Shown here: piece after piece, positions 39,612 through 49,696 of the stretch | How the letters are laid out: each line of letters begins with the position of its first letter | Position numbering within the stretch: the first letter of the stretch is position 1 | Assembly: GCA_012934845.2 (NCBI GenBank) | Contig: WNNJ02002345.1 | Coordinates: 1-64,000, forward strand | Origin: Pomphorhynchus laevis | Lineage: Eukaryota; Acanthocephala; Palaeacanthocephala; Echinorhynchida; Pomphorhynchidae | Length of the DNA stretch: 64,000 nt | Direction: 5' to 3' | The notes under the pieces: model-generated | Told to the model about the DNA's origin: nothing | Databases searched by the model: none | Seen by the model: only the letters and a program-made list of their open reading frames with translations | Program-made: the position numbers and the translations under genes

Positions 39612-40138
39612 AATAAAATAGTAAAATATTATAAATAATTGTTATGCAAGATTTTATATAACTTGAGTTAAAATTTAAAATAGAAATTTTAAAATCTTTT
39701 AACCATTCTTAATTTTAATAGTATAAAATACGTGGACTCAGTTAGCTGATATAATTAATGTTCTGAAAGACACTTTTTTTTAAGTCATATCAACTAACTG
39801 AGTTAAAAATGATGCTAAATAAAAATTAAATAATAAATTATAAATAATTTTTATTGGAGAAATCGGTATGTTATCAGATTTCAACCGTTATTCCTCGACC
39901 CAACATAGCAGCGGGTATTTTGGTCTTCGGTTCAATATAAAAGGTACGCAGTCGCGTCCATTATTTGCCTACATCAAAAATGTAACCATAGAATATGTAA
40001 AGGGGACATGTGTAGCGCACAAAAGGTTTATTCAGAACCTAAAAATTTAAATACACAAATTCATAAAATCTTGCTGTGTTATATTTTGGTTTATGAAGAA
40101 CTAAGTAATTATTTCATTTTCGAAAATATATTTGTGTT
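39612..40138. other. AT-rich stretch with an inverted repeat, no gene
   Basis: 39736-39752 and 39787-39803 are inverted copies (ACTCAGTTAGCTGATAT, one mismatch). The surrounding sequence is related to 18950-19060. 39853-39925 resembles one arm of the fold-back element at 32.3 kb. No coding sequence recognised. Confidence 0.6.
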
Positions 40139-40218
40139 TGTGATAATCTAACATTTAATCATATTGTATAACTATATTCTAGATTGTTGAATAAAGCCTT
40201 ATTTGGTTTATCATTACA
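40139..40218 (+). repeat. 5' LTR of the Gypsy element (80 bp)
   Basis: Starts TGTGATAATC and ends ATCATTACA; it contains AATAAAG, a likely polyadenylation signal. Confidence 0.88.
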
Positions 40219-40285
40219 ATTTATTCAACAATTGTGTTGAATTGTGTTGAACTCGGATTTTCAACAATTGACGTCCAACGTTTCC

Positions 40286-43200
40286 ATGGATAAACTTCTT
40301 ATACCTCAACCTTTCAATCTGGATCCAGACACATCAGATTGTCAAGACGAATGGATTCACTGGCGCCAAAAGCTACAAAATTTTTTCTCGTTGCAAGTCA
40401 CAGTAACAGATGACCAGAAACGATTTGTACTCATTAACTTACTGTCATCAAGACTTTACTTACTGATCAAAGATTCTAGAACATTCGACTCAGCCTTAAA
40501 TATACTCGATAAGCAATTTCAGAAGCCAGTTAACGCGGTTTTTAATAGATTTCAACTGCATACTTGTCGTCAAGATAAAACGATGAATATCCAGCAATAT
40601 GTGAGAAAACTTGAAGAGTTGGCAACAAAGTGTAATTTTGAAGATGTCGATGCCGCAACTAACCGTCGAAGCCATATCATTGACGCCCTCGTCCATGGTC
40701 TACTAAATTCTTATATACGTGAGAGGATACTCGAATCGAATAAAACTGACTTCGATGAAATTGTTTTAATGGCATCATCTCTAGAGGCCGCACAACAACA
40801 AGCAGCCGTTTTTACTTCAAATGACGAGACAAGATCAATGCTAGCATCGGTTTCAGCGGACAACAATAACGAACCCTCCCATTCCGAATTCGATGATGAC
40901 AAATCGATTAACGCAGCCTTGCGAAACAAAATTACCAAACGCTGTTACTTTTGCGGTAATCATTATCACCCCCGCAGTAAGTGTCCTGCAAGAGACGTTA
41001 CTTGCAACATTTGTTCTAAACATGGTCATTTTGCCAAAGTCTGTCAATCAAAATTAAAATTTTCCACCTCGACTTCATCGGCGTTATGTTCCATGTCCAA
41101 CTTAGAGGATCCAAGTTCATTGACTTCCATTACAATCAATGGTCAACAAATCGAATGTCTTCTAGATACGGGCAGTTCAGAAAATTTCATTGACACGAAT
41201 ATCGCACATAAATTACAACTGACAACCACATCTTGCTGTAAAACAGTTTATATGGCGTCCTCCTCCTCTTGGGCCACAATTACAAAACAGTGCACAACAA
41301 ACATTGAGTTGAATAAAAATACTTATCCACGCTGCCGTTTTTCATTGTTGTCGTCATTATGCGCTGATGCCATATTAGGCAGAGAATTCATGAAGGAACA
41401 TGAATTCATAACGTTCCCATTCGGTGGAAATTTGCCTGGACTAACTCTCGCTAACATATCTCCAGCATCTGCCATAAAAATCCAGCCATTAACACTTTTT
41501 CCGAATTTGCCGAAACATCTCATTCCAGTTGCCACGAAATCAAGAAGACAGACACTATCAAACGCCGAGTTTATTCGAAGCCAAGTAGCTAACTTACTCA
41601 AATCCGGCATTATTCGAGAAAGCAGATCGCCTTGGCGCTCACAGGTTCTTGTTGTTACAAATAGGAATGGTAGACAGAGAATGGTTGTCGACTACTCGCA
41701 AACTATTAACCGATTCACATCTTTGGATGCCTACCCTCTTCCTAATATCGATGACCTCATTTCGAAGATTGCAACACATTCCGTGTTTTCGACGCTCGAT
41801 CTTTCCAGTGCTTACTATCAGATTCCATTGCTGGAGGAAGATAAAAAATACACGGCTTTCGAAGCATCAGGACGTTTGTACGAATTCCAGCGAATTCCTT
41901 TTGGGCTTACAAATGCTGTTTCTGCTTTCCAACGAATCATGAATAACCTCATCGAACACTATCAACTTGAAGGAGTATTTGCTTACTTAGATGACATCAT
42001 CGTGTGTGGAAATAGCACTGATGAACACGACAAAAGACTAGATCGTCTAACGACCATCGCTAATCAGCTCAACATCAAATTCTCTCCGGAAAAGTCGCGT
42101 TTGGGCAAGACACAACTCAATTTTTTGGGCTACCATATTCGACATGGTTGCATCAAACCTGACACTGAAAGAATTAAGCCATTTCTTACTTACCCGATTC
42201 CGGAAAATCACACTTCACTACAGAGACTCCTCGGTATGCTCGCTTACTATTCGAGGTGGATCCCTTCTTTCTCGGCAAAGATACGCCCACTGGTAGAATC
42301 GAAAGATTTTCCCCTCGATCGTGCTGTCATCCGACAGATAGAAGAAATAAAGTCGGAAATCTCGAATTCATTTTTATGTGCTTACAATCCGGATCTTTCC
42401 TTGACTGTTGAAACTGACGCCTCATATTCATCTATCGGCGCGGTGCTCAGTCAAAACAACTGCCCCGTCGCCTTCTATTCACGATCCTTGCCTAAAACAG
42501 CGTTGCGACAGTCGAGTGTGGAAAAGGAGGCTTACGCGATTGTGGAAGCTCTTAAATATTGGAAGCATTTCCTGCTAGGACGCTATTTCATTGTCAAAAC
42601 CGATCAGAGGTCAGTGTCATTTATGTTTGATCAAAAACTGTCGAATCGCATAAAAAGTGACAAAATCGCTCGATGGAGAATTGAACTTGCACCTTACAAT
42701 TTTGGCATTGAATACCGGCCCGGACAATCAAATAAAGCTGCTGACGCAATGTCTAGGATAACATGTTCGTCTTGCAAAACAGTTAATGATCTTAAGATCT
42801 TGCATAATTCATTGTGTCATCCGGGTGTCAGTCGATTACTTCACTACGTTCGTTCGCATGAGTTACCTTTTGACAAAAGTGACGTTGCGGACGTTGTCTC
42901 TTCGTGTCAAATTTGCGCCGAATTGAAGCCTCGATACGCTAGACCAGAAACAGCACATGTCATCAAGGCTACGCATCCATTTGAACGGCTAAGCATTGAC
43001 TTTAAAGGCCCATTGACATCAACTACAGAAAACAAATATCTCCTTTGTGTCGTTGACGAATATTCTCGCTTTCCGTTCGCCATACCGTGTAAGGATACAT
43101 CTTCTATATCAGTCATCAATTGCCTGAATCAAATCTTCAGTGTTTTTGGTTACCCAGCCAACGTTCACAGTGACCAAGCAACATGTTTTCAATCCAACGA

Positions 43201-43942
43201 ATTCCGAACGTATCTAAATTCTCGCGGTATTAGCTGCACCCGCAGTTCGTGCTACAACCCACGTGGTAACGGACAGGCCGAACGATTCGTTGGAATAATC
43301 TGGAAGACAACCCAACTCGCCCTCAAAACTCACAGGAAAACACTGGCGGAATGGGAATTTGTTCTGCCATTGGTTTTGTCATCTTTGCGCAGCTTACTGT
43401 GTACCGCGATAGGGGAGACTCCACATCAACGACTATTTTCTTTCCCAAGGAATTCTTGTAACAAATGTATCGTTCCGAGATGGTTGGGAACAGGTGAAAA
43501 CGTGCTTTTAAATCAGAATCCAATGTCTAAATCAAATCCGTTGTTTTCGCAGGCTGAAATCTTACAATCAAATGGTAACTACGCTACTATTCGGAAACCT
43601 TGCGGGAAAGAGATGAATGTGTCCGTAAGAAGACTGACCAGGTACCCTATTACAAATTCTAACATATATAACGATATGCTACTGATTGATCGGACATCAG
43701 AAGGAGACGGCATGCATTCAAAAACCGACTCGACAATCGTATCACGACAATCATTGAATGGAGCTGATAATATTACACAAGTTGGAATCGGTAACCATCG
43801 GAGTGAAGAGAATCAACAAGTCGAACATAATAGACTTCAAGAATTACGGCGTAGTCCTAGGGATAGAAGAACTCCGAAGTACCTAGACGATTATATAATC
43901 GGGGAATACTGTGATAATCTAACATGTAATCATATTGTATAA
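40286..43942 (+). CDS. Gag-Pol polyprotein of the Gypsy element
   Basis: Single frame of about 1218 codons from the ATG at 40286; it is open upstream to a GTG at 40244, and the stop lies within the 3' LTR. Order: Gag; two CCHC knuckles (CYFCGNHYHPRSKC, CNICSKHGHFAKVC, near 40943-41045); retropepsin (LLDTGSSENFID, near 41160); RT (FSTLDLSSAYYQI and catalytic YLDD, near 41980); RNase H (ETDASYSSIGAVLSQ, near 42410); integrase with an HHCC finger and the DDE core (IDFKGP, VHSDQATCF, RGNGQAERF). Gag and Pol fused in one frame, with two knuckles, fit the Mag-type lineage. It acts in the cytoplasmic particle and at integration. Confidence 0.9.
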   Translation: MDKLLIPQPFNLDPDTSDCQDEWIHWRQKLQNFFSLQVTVTDDQKRFVLINLLSSRLYLLIKDSRTFDSALNILDKQFQKPVNAVFNRFQLHTCRQDKTMNIQQYVRKLEELATKCNFEDVDAATNRRSHIIDALVHGLLNSYIRERILESNKTDFDEIVLMASSLEAAQQQAAVFTSNDETRSMLASVSADNNNEPSHSEFDDDKSINAALRNKITKRCYFCGNHYHPRSKCPARDVTCNICSKHGHFAKVCQSKLKFSTSTSSALCSMSNLEDPSSLTSITINGQQIECLLDTGSSENFIDTNIAHKLQLTTTSCCKTVYMASSSSWATITKQCTTNIELNKNTYPRCRFSLLSSLCADAILGREFMKEHEFITFPFGGNLPGLTLANISPASAIKIQPLTLFPNLPKHLIPVATKSRRQTLSNAEFIRSQVANLLKSGIIRESRSPWRSQVLVVTNRNGRQRMVVDYSQTINRFTSLDAYPLPNIDDLISKIATHSVFSTLDLSSAYYQIPLLEEDKKYTAFEASGRLYEFQRIPFGLTNAVSAFQRIMNNLIEHYQLEGVFAYLDDIIVCGNSTDEHDKRLDRLTTIANQLNIKFSPEKSRLGKTQLNFLGYHIRHGCIKPDTERIKPFLTYPIPENHTSLQRLLGMLAYYSRWIPSFSAKIRPLVESKDFPLDRAVIRQIEEIKSEISNSFLCAYNPDLSLTVETDASYSSIGAVLSQNNCPVAFYSRSLPKTALRQSSVEKEAYAIVEALKYWKHFLLGRYFIVKTDQRSVSFMFDQKLSNRIKSDKIARWRIELAPYNFGIEYRPGQSNKAADAMSRITCSSCKTVNDLKILHNSLCHPGVSRLLHYVRSHELPFDKSDVADVVSSCQICAELKPRYARPETAHVIKATHPFERLSIDFKGPLTSTTENKYLLCVVDEYSRFPFAIPCKDTSSISVINCLNQIFSVFGYPANVHSDQATCFQSNEFRTYLNSRGISCTRSSCYNPRGNGQAERFVGIIWKTTQLALKTHRKTLAEWEFVLPLVLSSLRSLLCTAIGETPHQRLFSFPRNSCNKCIVPRWLGTGENVLLNQNPMSKSNPLFSQAEILQSNGNYATIRKPCGKEMNVSVRRLTRYPITNSNIYNDMLLIDRTSEGDGMHSKTDSTIVSRQSLNGADNITQVGIGNHRSEENQQVEHNRLQELRRSPRDRRTPKYLDDYIIGEYCDNLTCNHIV

Positions 43943-43989
43943 CTATATTCTAGATTGTTGAATAAAGCCTTATTTGGTTTATCATTACA
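43910..43989 (+). repeat. 3' LTR of the Gypsy element (80 bp)
   Basis: One difference from the 5' LTR. The polyprotein stop codon (43940-43942) falls inside it. 43990-44197 between it and the channel gene holds no other feature. Confidence 0.88.
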
Positions 43990-44197
43990 GTGTTGTAATT
44001 CAATAAAAAAGGTTATCCCGGTATTGATTGTTAAAAACGCATAGTTGTTTTAAAACATTTAACAAAACTGAAGTTTTGTTCGAGAACTAATTGTGTTATT
44101 AGAGTTAATGTCTATTACCACATGTATTGTTTAAAATTATGAAGAATAAACGATTTTTTACATAAGTAAAGCTAAATCAAAAAATGATCAAGCTTAT

Positions 44198-45328
44198 TTA
44201 GAAGATTTCCTCTTTATTCAAAGCCACTGGCTCAACTGTTCCAATTTCATCTGCATTAAATATAATATGACCGTCATCGTTGACGTCGTAGCATAATGCA
44301 CTAAATCTGTAATTCCAATATATCTCCTCTGGTATATATGAAGTACGGTAGTGGCACGTGTTGCCGGTTGCTTCGATGACTCCTTCAACAGTGAGTACTA
44401 CTTCAAAATATTGGTCTAATGCAAGACATCGTGAATGCTCTTGGCTTTGATCATCAAGCAAATAGAGATATGGATACAGTGCGCTATTCTTGTCAATATA
44501 ATGTTCAATAATGGTAGGACAAAGAAAAATTGCTCCTGATTTAAATGCCGAATTTGACAATTGTAGATCATAACAAGTAATAACATCCAAGGAATTATAA
44601 ACTCCTCTGCTATTATAACTGCTTATAGAAGGTCCTTTCTTTACAAATTTATCTTCGAAGCGAATATCACTTTTAAGTTGAATAAATAGAAGTGAAACAT
44701 GAGCGTCAGTGACAAGGATTCTATGCGGGTTGCAAATAAAAACCATAAAACATGGATGTCCATCCCTATGAGAAACAACTGCATTATGACTGAAAGTAAT
44801 CATGCTTTCATAGTTTGTCGATTTCACAAGCTTGTTCAACACAATTCCAGCTGAAAATATTGATATAAGTACGCCGATCGTTGCTTGTAAAGCAAGTAGA
44901 ACCACAGAGATAACACATTGATTCGATGGCCGGTAATGTCCGTATCCGATCGTGGCCTGGGTTTCAATTGAGAACAAGAAAAAGGCTAGAAAATTGCTTT
45001 CCACATTAAGTAAGCACGGTTCCTTTTTGTGTGTGTTTAGGATAGTGCTGCCATTTTCAAAGTCACCATGTTGTAATGACACAATGTACCATAGTAACGC
45101 AAATATAACCCAGCTACCTAAATGAGCCATACTGATAAGGAATATCACTACAGTCCAATGATATGAGATTAAAATTGAGTGTAAACGCTGGAACGATGAT
45201 AACCTGTGACGACGATAACAGTTACGACTATTTTGGACGACTCTTTTGTTTAACGGCCTCCCTAACTGACCATTCTTTTCTACCAGTCTGTATTCATAAT
45301 TGATTTCTTTGTAATAGCTAGCAATCAT
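44198..45328 (-). CDS. Inward-rectifier potassium channel (Kir), intronless
   Basis: 376 codons from ATG 45328 to TAA. An in-frame TAA three codons upstream fixes the start unless a 5' exon exists. Membrane segments at about residues 58-83 and 137-163 flank a pore loop with filter TIGYG (126-130). C105 and C138 match the conserved extracellular cysteine pair. The cytoplasmic domain has MITFSHNAVVSHRDG, HVSLLFIQLKSDIRF and VEGVIEATGNTCHYRTSYIP. Position 156 (GVLISIF) is serine where strong rectifiers have aspartate, and the basic PIP2-contact stretch after TM2 is reduced (NKLVKSTNYES), so weak rectification is inferred. Four subunits form a plasma-membrane potassium channel. Only clear host gene here; no decay visible. 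Confidence 0.92.
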   Translation of the reverse strand: MIASYYKEINYEYRLVEKNGQLGRPLNKRVVQNSRNCYRRHRLSSFQRLHSILISYHWTVVIFLISMAHLGSWVIFALLWYIVSLQHGDFENGSTILNTHKKEPCLLNVESNFLAFFLFSIETQATIGYGHYRPSNQCVISVVLLALQATIGVLISIFSAGIVLNKLVKSTNYESMITFSHNAVVSHRDGHPCFMVFICNPHRILVTDAHVSLLFIQLKSDIRFEDKFVKKGPSISSYNSRGVYNSLDVITCYDLQLSNSAFKSGAIFLCPTIIEHYIDKNSALYPYLYLLDDQSQEHSRCLALDQYFEVVLTVEGVIEATGNTCHYRTSYIPEEIYWNYRFSALCYDVNDDGHIIFNADEIGTVEPVALNKEEIF

Positions 45329-45544
45329 TTGATATTAAACATGCTAGCAGCAACAGAATTACTGTTTGTCGTTTTTTCTTTGTCAGAAAACTCAGGGGAG
45401 CATATAGTTTAATAGAGACGAATCTGTGAAAATCTTTCGAATGTATTTAGTCATGATCGTGTTTACCTTTTATGGCGTTATCTTACAATTAAGGATGCGT
45501 TATATTTGTAGAGCTGTGAAAGAGTGTAACTTTAATTTCACATA

Positions 45545-45587
45545 CAGAGTTGTATTCAGAGTTTCACAAACTCTGAATACAACTCTG
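45545..45587. repeat. Perfect 20-bp hairpin upstream of the channel gene
   Basis: Arms CAGAGTTGTATTCAGAGTTT and its exact reverse complement flank a 3-base loop (CAC). It lies 217 bp upstream of the channel start codon. I see no flanking duplication that would make it a transposon remnant. Confidence 0.85.
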
Positions 45588-46055
45588 ATTACAATACCCA
45601 GAAAGCTCTATGGTAACAAAATTGTGTACAAAAATATATATTGTATAGGAATATTTATATTTGATTATTTGATTTTGAGATTATTCTCAACAGTATATTT
45701 TTTTCCATCATTGAACACATCCCGATGCTCTCTCCCTATATTAACTATTAATAGAAAAAGGTTAAGGTAGTAACTAGAATAAATAAAATAATAAATAGTA
45801 AATAATCGTAAAAATAAATAAGAAATTAAAAAGATTAATAAAAAAGATTAATTTTATAGTTCTTAAGAAAATCTTTATTTATTTATATAAAATATAATTT
45901 ATGAGATAAATTCATAAGATATTCAATATATATCTTATGAATTCATATATATTATCTTACAAATTCATAAGTTATTCATAACATAAGACAGTATATATCC
46001 TATCTATACTGAATATCTATATAAATGATATAATATATATCATGTTTAGGATATT
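45588..46055. other. AT-rich stretch, no gene
   Basis: Very AT-rich with repeated ATATATCTTATGAATT-like phrases at 45905-45985. No coding sequence recognised. Part of it may be the promoter region of the channel gene. Confidence 0.5.
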
Positions 46056-46220
46056 TGTATTAATATATTCTATACAATACTCAATATATCCTATATATAA
46101 TATATCAAATATAAATATATTTATATCCTACATAAAATATAAAGAAAATCACTTTTACAATATTGCATTAGTGAATATTAAACTATTTAGTTTAATATTT
46201 AGTTTAATAACAGAACAAAA
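46056..46220. repeat. Long direct repeat, left copy (165 bp)
   Basis: Matches 47735-47887 base for base apart from one substitution and a 12-bp tandem duplication (TATTTAGTTTAA) present only here. The pair brackets the LINE fragment at 46221-47734. Confidence 0.93.
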
Positions 46221-47734
46221 TATATCAAAACTTTATATAATATCAAATTTTATACTAATATCAAACCTTCCGACCATCTCAAAACTTTTCGAGCGTCTCA
46301 TCCTCAGACAGGTAAGCAACTACATATCATCAAATTATATGTTTCCACCTTTTCAATCAGCATATCGACCACAACATTCTACTATGGCCGCATGCACAAA
46401 ACTCCCCAATGATCAACTTCTTGCTCTTGACAAACATCTAGTAAGCCTTGTAATTTCACTTGATTTATCCTCCGCCTTTGATGTAGTTGATCACACTATA
46501 CTTATCTCATGTCTCAGACAACGTTACTGCTTCTCGTCTCATGTCATTTCTTGGTTCAAATCCTACCTCTCAAATCGTTCTTATCACGTAGTCTCCAAAC
46601 TCCAACTCTTCTGCGCCGGTTCCTCTCAGCTGCGGTGTACCACAAGGATCCGTTCTAGGGCCGATTCTTTTCACCTTTATTCTTGGTGATTTATCTTTCA
46701 TCGTGGTCCCTTTCGGCTTTGAAGTTATTCAGTACGCTAACGATATAGTAATCTATGCATCATGCACACTCACATCTGCATCCAACCTCGCTTCCGATGC
46801 ATCGTCTTGCCTCTCTGCTATTCACGCATATCTTTGTTCAATCCGTATGTTTTTAAACAACGAGAAATCTAACATGATGTGGATAACACCGCGCCACTCT
46901 TACACCCTCGATTTTCCAGTATGCATACACAATTTCCGTCTACCAGAAGTGACTATCATGACAATCCTCGGTGTCCCTTTTGACAATAATCTCTCGTTTC
47001 TGCCTTTCATTCGTAGCAAGATCAGTTCATGCTCCCTCATCCTCCGTGACATCTGAAGTGTCCGTAGAAACCTCGACGTCAAATCGACAGCTATTTTAAT
47101 CTCCAGCCTTTTCATGCCTCGTCTAGAATATTGCTTAGGTCTTCTCGTAAACTGTCCAGCATATCAATTTCACTATTTACAAAGGATTCTGCACACGGCT
47201 GCTAGAGTCATCTTCCGCCTTCGCAAGTACGACCACATCTCCAACACCCTCCGCATCCTTAACTGGCTCGACATTCCGAGCCGCATAACCTCTCAAATTC
47301 TCACACTTGCATGGCAAATCAATTTCCAGCACAACCCTCCTTATCTATATCTTCCTGATAGCGCATCCTATATGACGACTGGTCTCTCCCTAAGAAGTCA
47401 TCGCTCCTACTCGCTTTTCGTCCCCCGTCACAACGGTAATCACGGATATCGTGCGTTCACCATCGCTGCACCACGCCTTTGGAACAAACTTCCTCGAGAC
47501 ACAAAATCATTGACGTCGCTTAAACACTTCAAAACTTCCTTGATCGCCATACTTCTTGCAAACGAACTAAAATAACACTTTCAGCCGCAATCAATTCAAT
47601 AACTCTACATACAAGTTCAAACATTCATCGGACGTAAACTTGTCTTTTAATTTTTATAGTGGGCCTGTAAATGGTTCTATTTTACCACAAAGGCCACTCT
47701 AAATAAATTCTATTCTAAATTCTATTCTAATATG
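46221..47734 (+). mobile_element. CR1-like LINE fragment between long direct repeats
   Basis: Plus strand, 5'-truncated. It holds RT from about 46262 to 47575, then a 3' UTR with a stem (AGTGGGCCT at 47658 and AGGCCACT at 47691) and a tail made of TAAATTCTATTC units. The flanking repeat of about 153 bp looks like an unusually long target duplication. Confidence 0.82.
46262..47575 (+). pseudogene. RT of the CR1-like fragment
   Basis: Three frames: 46262-46689 (SNLPTISKLFERLILRQVSN, FQSAYRPQHSTMAACTK, SLDLSSAFDVVDHTILI), a short shifted part with CGVPQGSVLGPILFTFILGD (about 46631-46690), 46703-47056 (VIQYANDIVIYASCT, FLNNEKSNMMWITPR) and 47114-47575 (PRLEYCLGLL to LWNKLPRDTKSLTSLKHF). The catalytic YADD reads YAND, and there are about three frame breaks or stops. 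Inactive. Confidence 0.82.
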
Positions 47735-47887
47735 TGTATTAATATATTCTATACAATACTCAATATATCCTATATATAATATATCAAATATAAATATATT
47801 TATATCCTACATAAAATATAAAGAAAATTACTTTTACAATATTGCATTAGTGAATATTAAACTATTTAGTTTAATAACAGAACAAAA
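47735..47887. repeat. Long direct repeat, right copy (153 bp)
   Basis: Second copy of 46056-46220. The element that begins to its right (47888) is a different CR1-like 5' end. Confidence 0.93.
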
Positions 47888-48203
47888 ATTTTAAGAGCTT
47901 AAACACACAATAAACAAGACACAACAAGAGTTTAAATATTCTTGATCAGTAACTACTTAAAATCGTCAATATCAGATCGTCAATTTCAGATCGTCAATTT
48001 CAGAACCTGCATAATCTATATTGAAATCTTCACAAGAGACTTTACTCGGATAAAGTCTGAATATACATTTATATAATGGTCAAACAGAGGAAGACTACAA
48101 AGCGAGGTGATGCCGCCAAGTTTGTGGATTATCAGGTTCGGTGTTTAAGTGAAGATTGTCATGTGTGGACCTTAAAAAAATTTTGGTTTCTAATAAACAT
48201 ACA
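47888..48203 (+). pseudogene. CR1-like LINE 5' leader and ORF1 start
   Basis: Leader with a 14-bp repeat (TCGTCAATTTCAGA type, about 47955-48003), then MVKQRKTTKRGDAAKFVDYQ and the first half of the zinc finger (VRCLSEDCHVWTLKK). It is cut off by the minisatellite, so only the first cysteine pair remains. Confidence 0.72.
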
Positions 48204-48372
48204 TTCCAGATTTCAGTTCCAGATTTCAGTTCCAGATTTCAGTTCCAGATTTCAGTTCCAGATTTCAGTTCCAGATTTCAGTTCCAGATTTCAGTTCCAG
48301 ATTTCAGTTCCAGATTTCAGTTCCAGATTTCAGTTCCAGATTTCAGTTCCAGATTTCAGTTCCAGATTTCAG
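48204..48372. repeat. Minisatellite, 13 units of 13 bp
   Basis: TTCCAGATTTCAG repeated 13 times without visible variation (169 bp). It starts inside an ORF1 zinc-finger coding region and ends where a second LINE 5' end begins. Confidence 0.95.
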
Positions 48373-48664
48373 TTCCGCTCGCTTTGCTCGCGGAAAATCT
48401 TGTCCACTAAGATTGTAAAACAATCAAACTACAATCTTCGACGATAATCAACGACAATCTTCGACGACAACTAACGACAACCATCGACAACTAACCGCTT
48501 GACAATTATCGACAACCATCGACGACATCCGCTCGCTACTTACAACTAACGACTACTTAAACTAACGACTACTTACAACAAACGCGAAGTACTTACAACT
48601 AACGACTTGCAGACTAACGGAGTTTAAACATTCTTGATTATAACTAACTAATTAACATTTTATT

Positions 48665-49690
48665 ATGGCAAAGAGAAAGCTAACTAAAAATGTCGGCCAG
48701 CAACTCAAGTCCGTCAAGGAAGCTTACATCGAAAAGCAAATTGGATGCGACAACAAGAACTGCAATGTTTGGACTCACGTTGCCATTCCTTGCACTGACG
48801 AGGACGACGTTTCAATTCGGAATTTCCTCTGCGGCTTCTGTTGTGCTGCCCACGTAGGTAAGCTAATGAAGAATCACCACTCAAACGGTGGAGACGTTCT
48901 GAACGCTAACAAAACAGATTTGTGCTCAATAAATAAACTTGATGATATCTCTCAGTCGACTCAGACCGCTGTTATACATGGAACATCAACAAACGACAAC
49001 ATATCTTCCAATCTATCGTCGTCATCCGTTTGCTTACTAACTCCTTCGTCATCTATGAAACCCGTTCTTGAAACTTATCTCACACACACTCCTCCTTTAA
49101 CTACGGATAAAACTTCCCTAATCTTCATCTTCCTAACAATGCAAACAGTAAAGGCCTTCATCTCGTACCTCATTTTTCCTATTCATCCGCACATCTAAAT
49201 ACATCTCATACTTCTTTCTTCTCTTCACGTACTCCTTACTCTACCTCTACCGTATCACTTCTCAATAATTTACATCCTTCTGTCAAAATTATCTCCAGTA
49301 ACATCTCCGTTCAGCCTATTCAACAATCCACTCCTGTCACACATGCTCCAAACTATCTTAAATCTTCACTTAGCACCCCTGTCATTCCCACGTTTATCTG
49401 CTCTTCTGCCTCTACTAATACCAGGTCCGTCCGTTCACCACTACGTAATCGTTTTCTAATCATCTCAGTCCTCCACTCCTAAAAATCGTTTTCCGACATA
49501 GTTCACATGCATCCTTGGTACTTTCCCAACGTTCGTCTACTTGTCGTATCTTTCCTGACCGCTCCCCTTCTGATATTGCCCAGCTCAATTTAGCACGCAT
49601 TGATAAACATCGACGTGAAACAAACGGTGAGTCATTCTAATCTATACGTCAAATCAATGGAAATTTTCACGTTGTACACACAAGGCTAAA
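48665..49690 (+). pseudogene. ORF1 of CR1-like copy 3
   Basis: 48665-49198 starts MAKRKLTKNVGQQLKSVKEA and has the finger IGCDNKNCNVWTHVAI...FLCGFCCAAHVGKL. Further on come a serine/threonine-rich linker with one copy of NNLHPSVKIISSNISVQPIQ (two copies in LINE copy 2) and, in another frame, PDRSPSDIAQLNLARIDKHR near 49555-49620. Several frame breaks. Confidence 0.75.
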
Positions 49691-49696
49691 AATTCG

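Larger units (their letters stand above)
40139..43989 (+). mobile_element. Mag-like Gypsy LTR retrotransposon, looks whole
   Basis: Plus strand, 3851 bp, with 80-bp LTRs (TG...CA) that differ at one base, and a 5-bp target duplication GTGTT on both sides (40134-40138, 43990-43994). One continuous gag-pol frame. The near identical LTRs indicate a recent insertion. The LTRs are far shorter than the few hundred bases usual for Gypsy. I see no clear tRNA primer site after the 5' LTR. Confidence 0.9.

Noticed and set aside
45426-45770. Plus-strand open frame of 114 codons opposite the channel promoter region
   Set aside because: It contains the perfect hairpin at 45545-45587, has no recognisable domain and its composition follows the AT-rich background; most likely chance.
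48076-48447. ORF with a repeating FQFQISVPDFSSR protein pattern
   Set aside because: The repeat protein results from reading a 13-bp minisatellite through three frames; only the first 40 residues have LINE ORF1 character.
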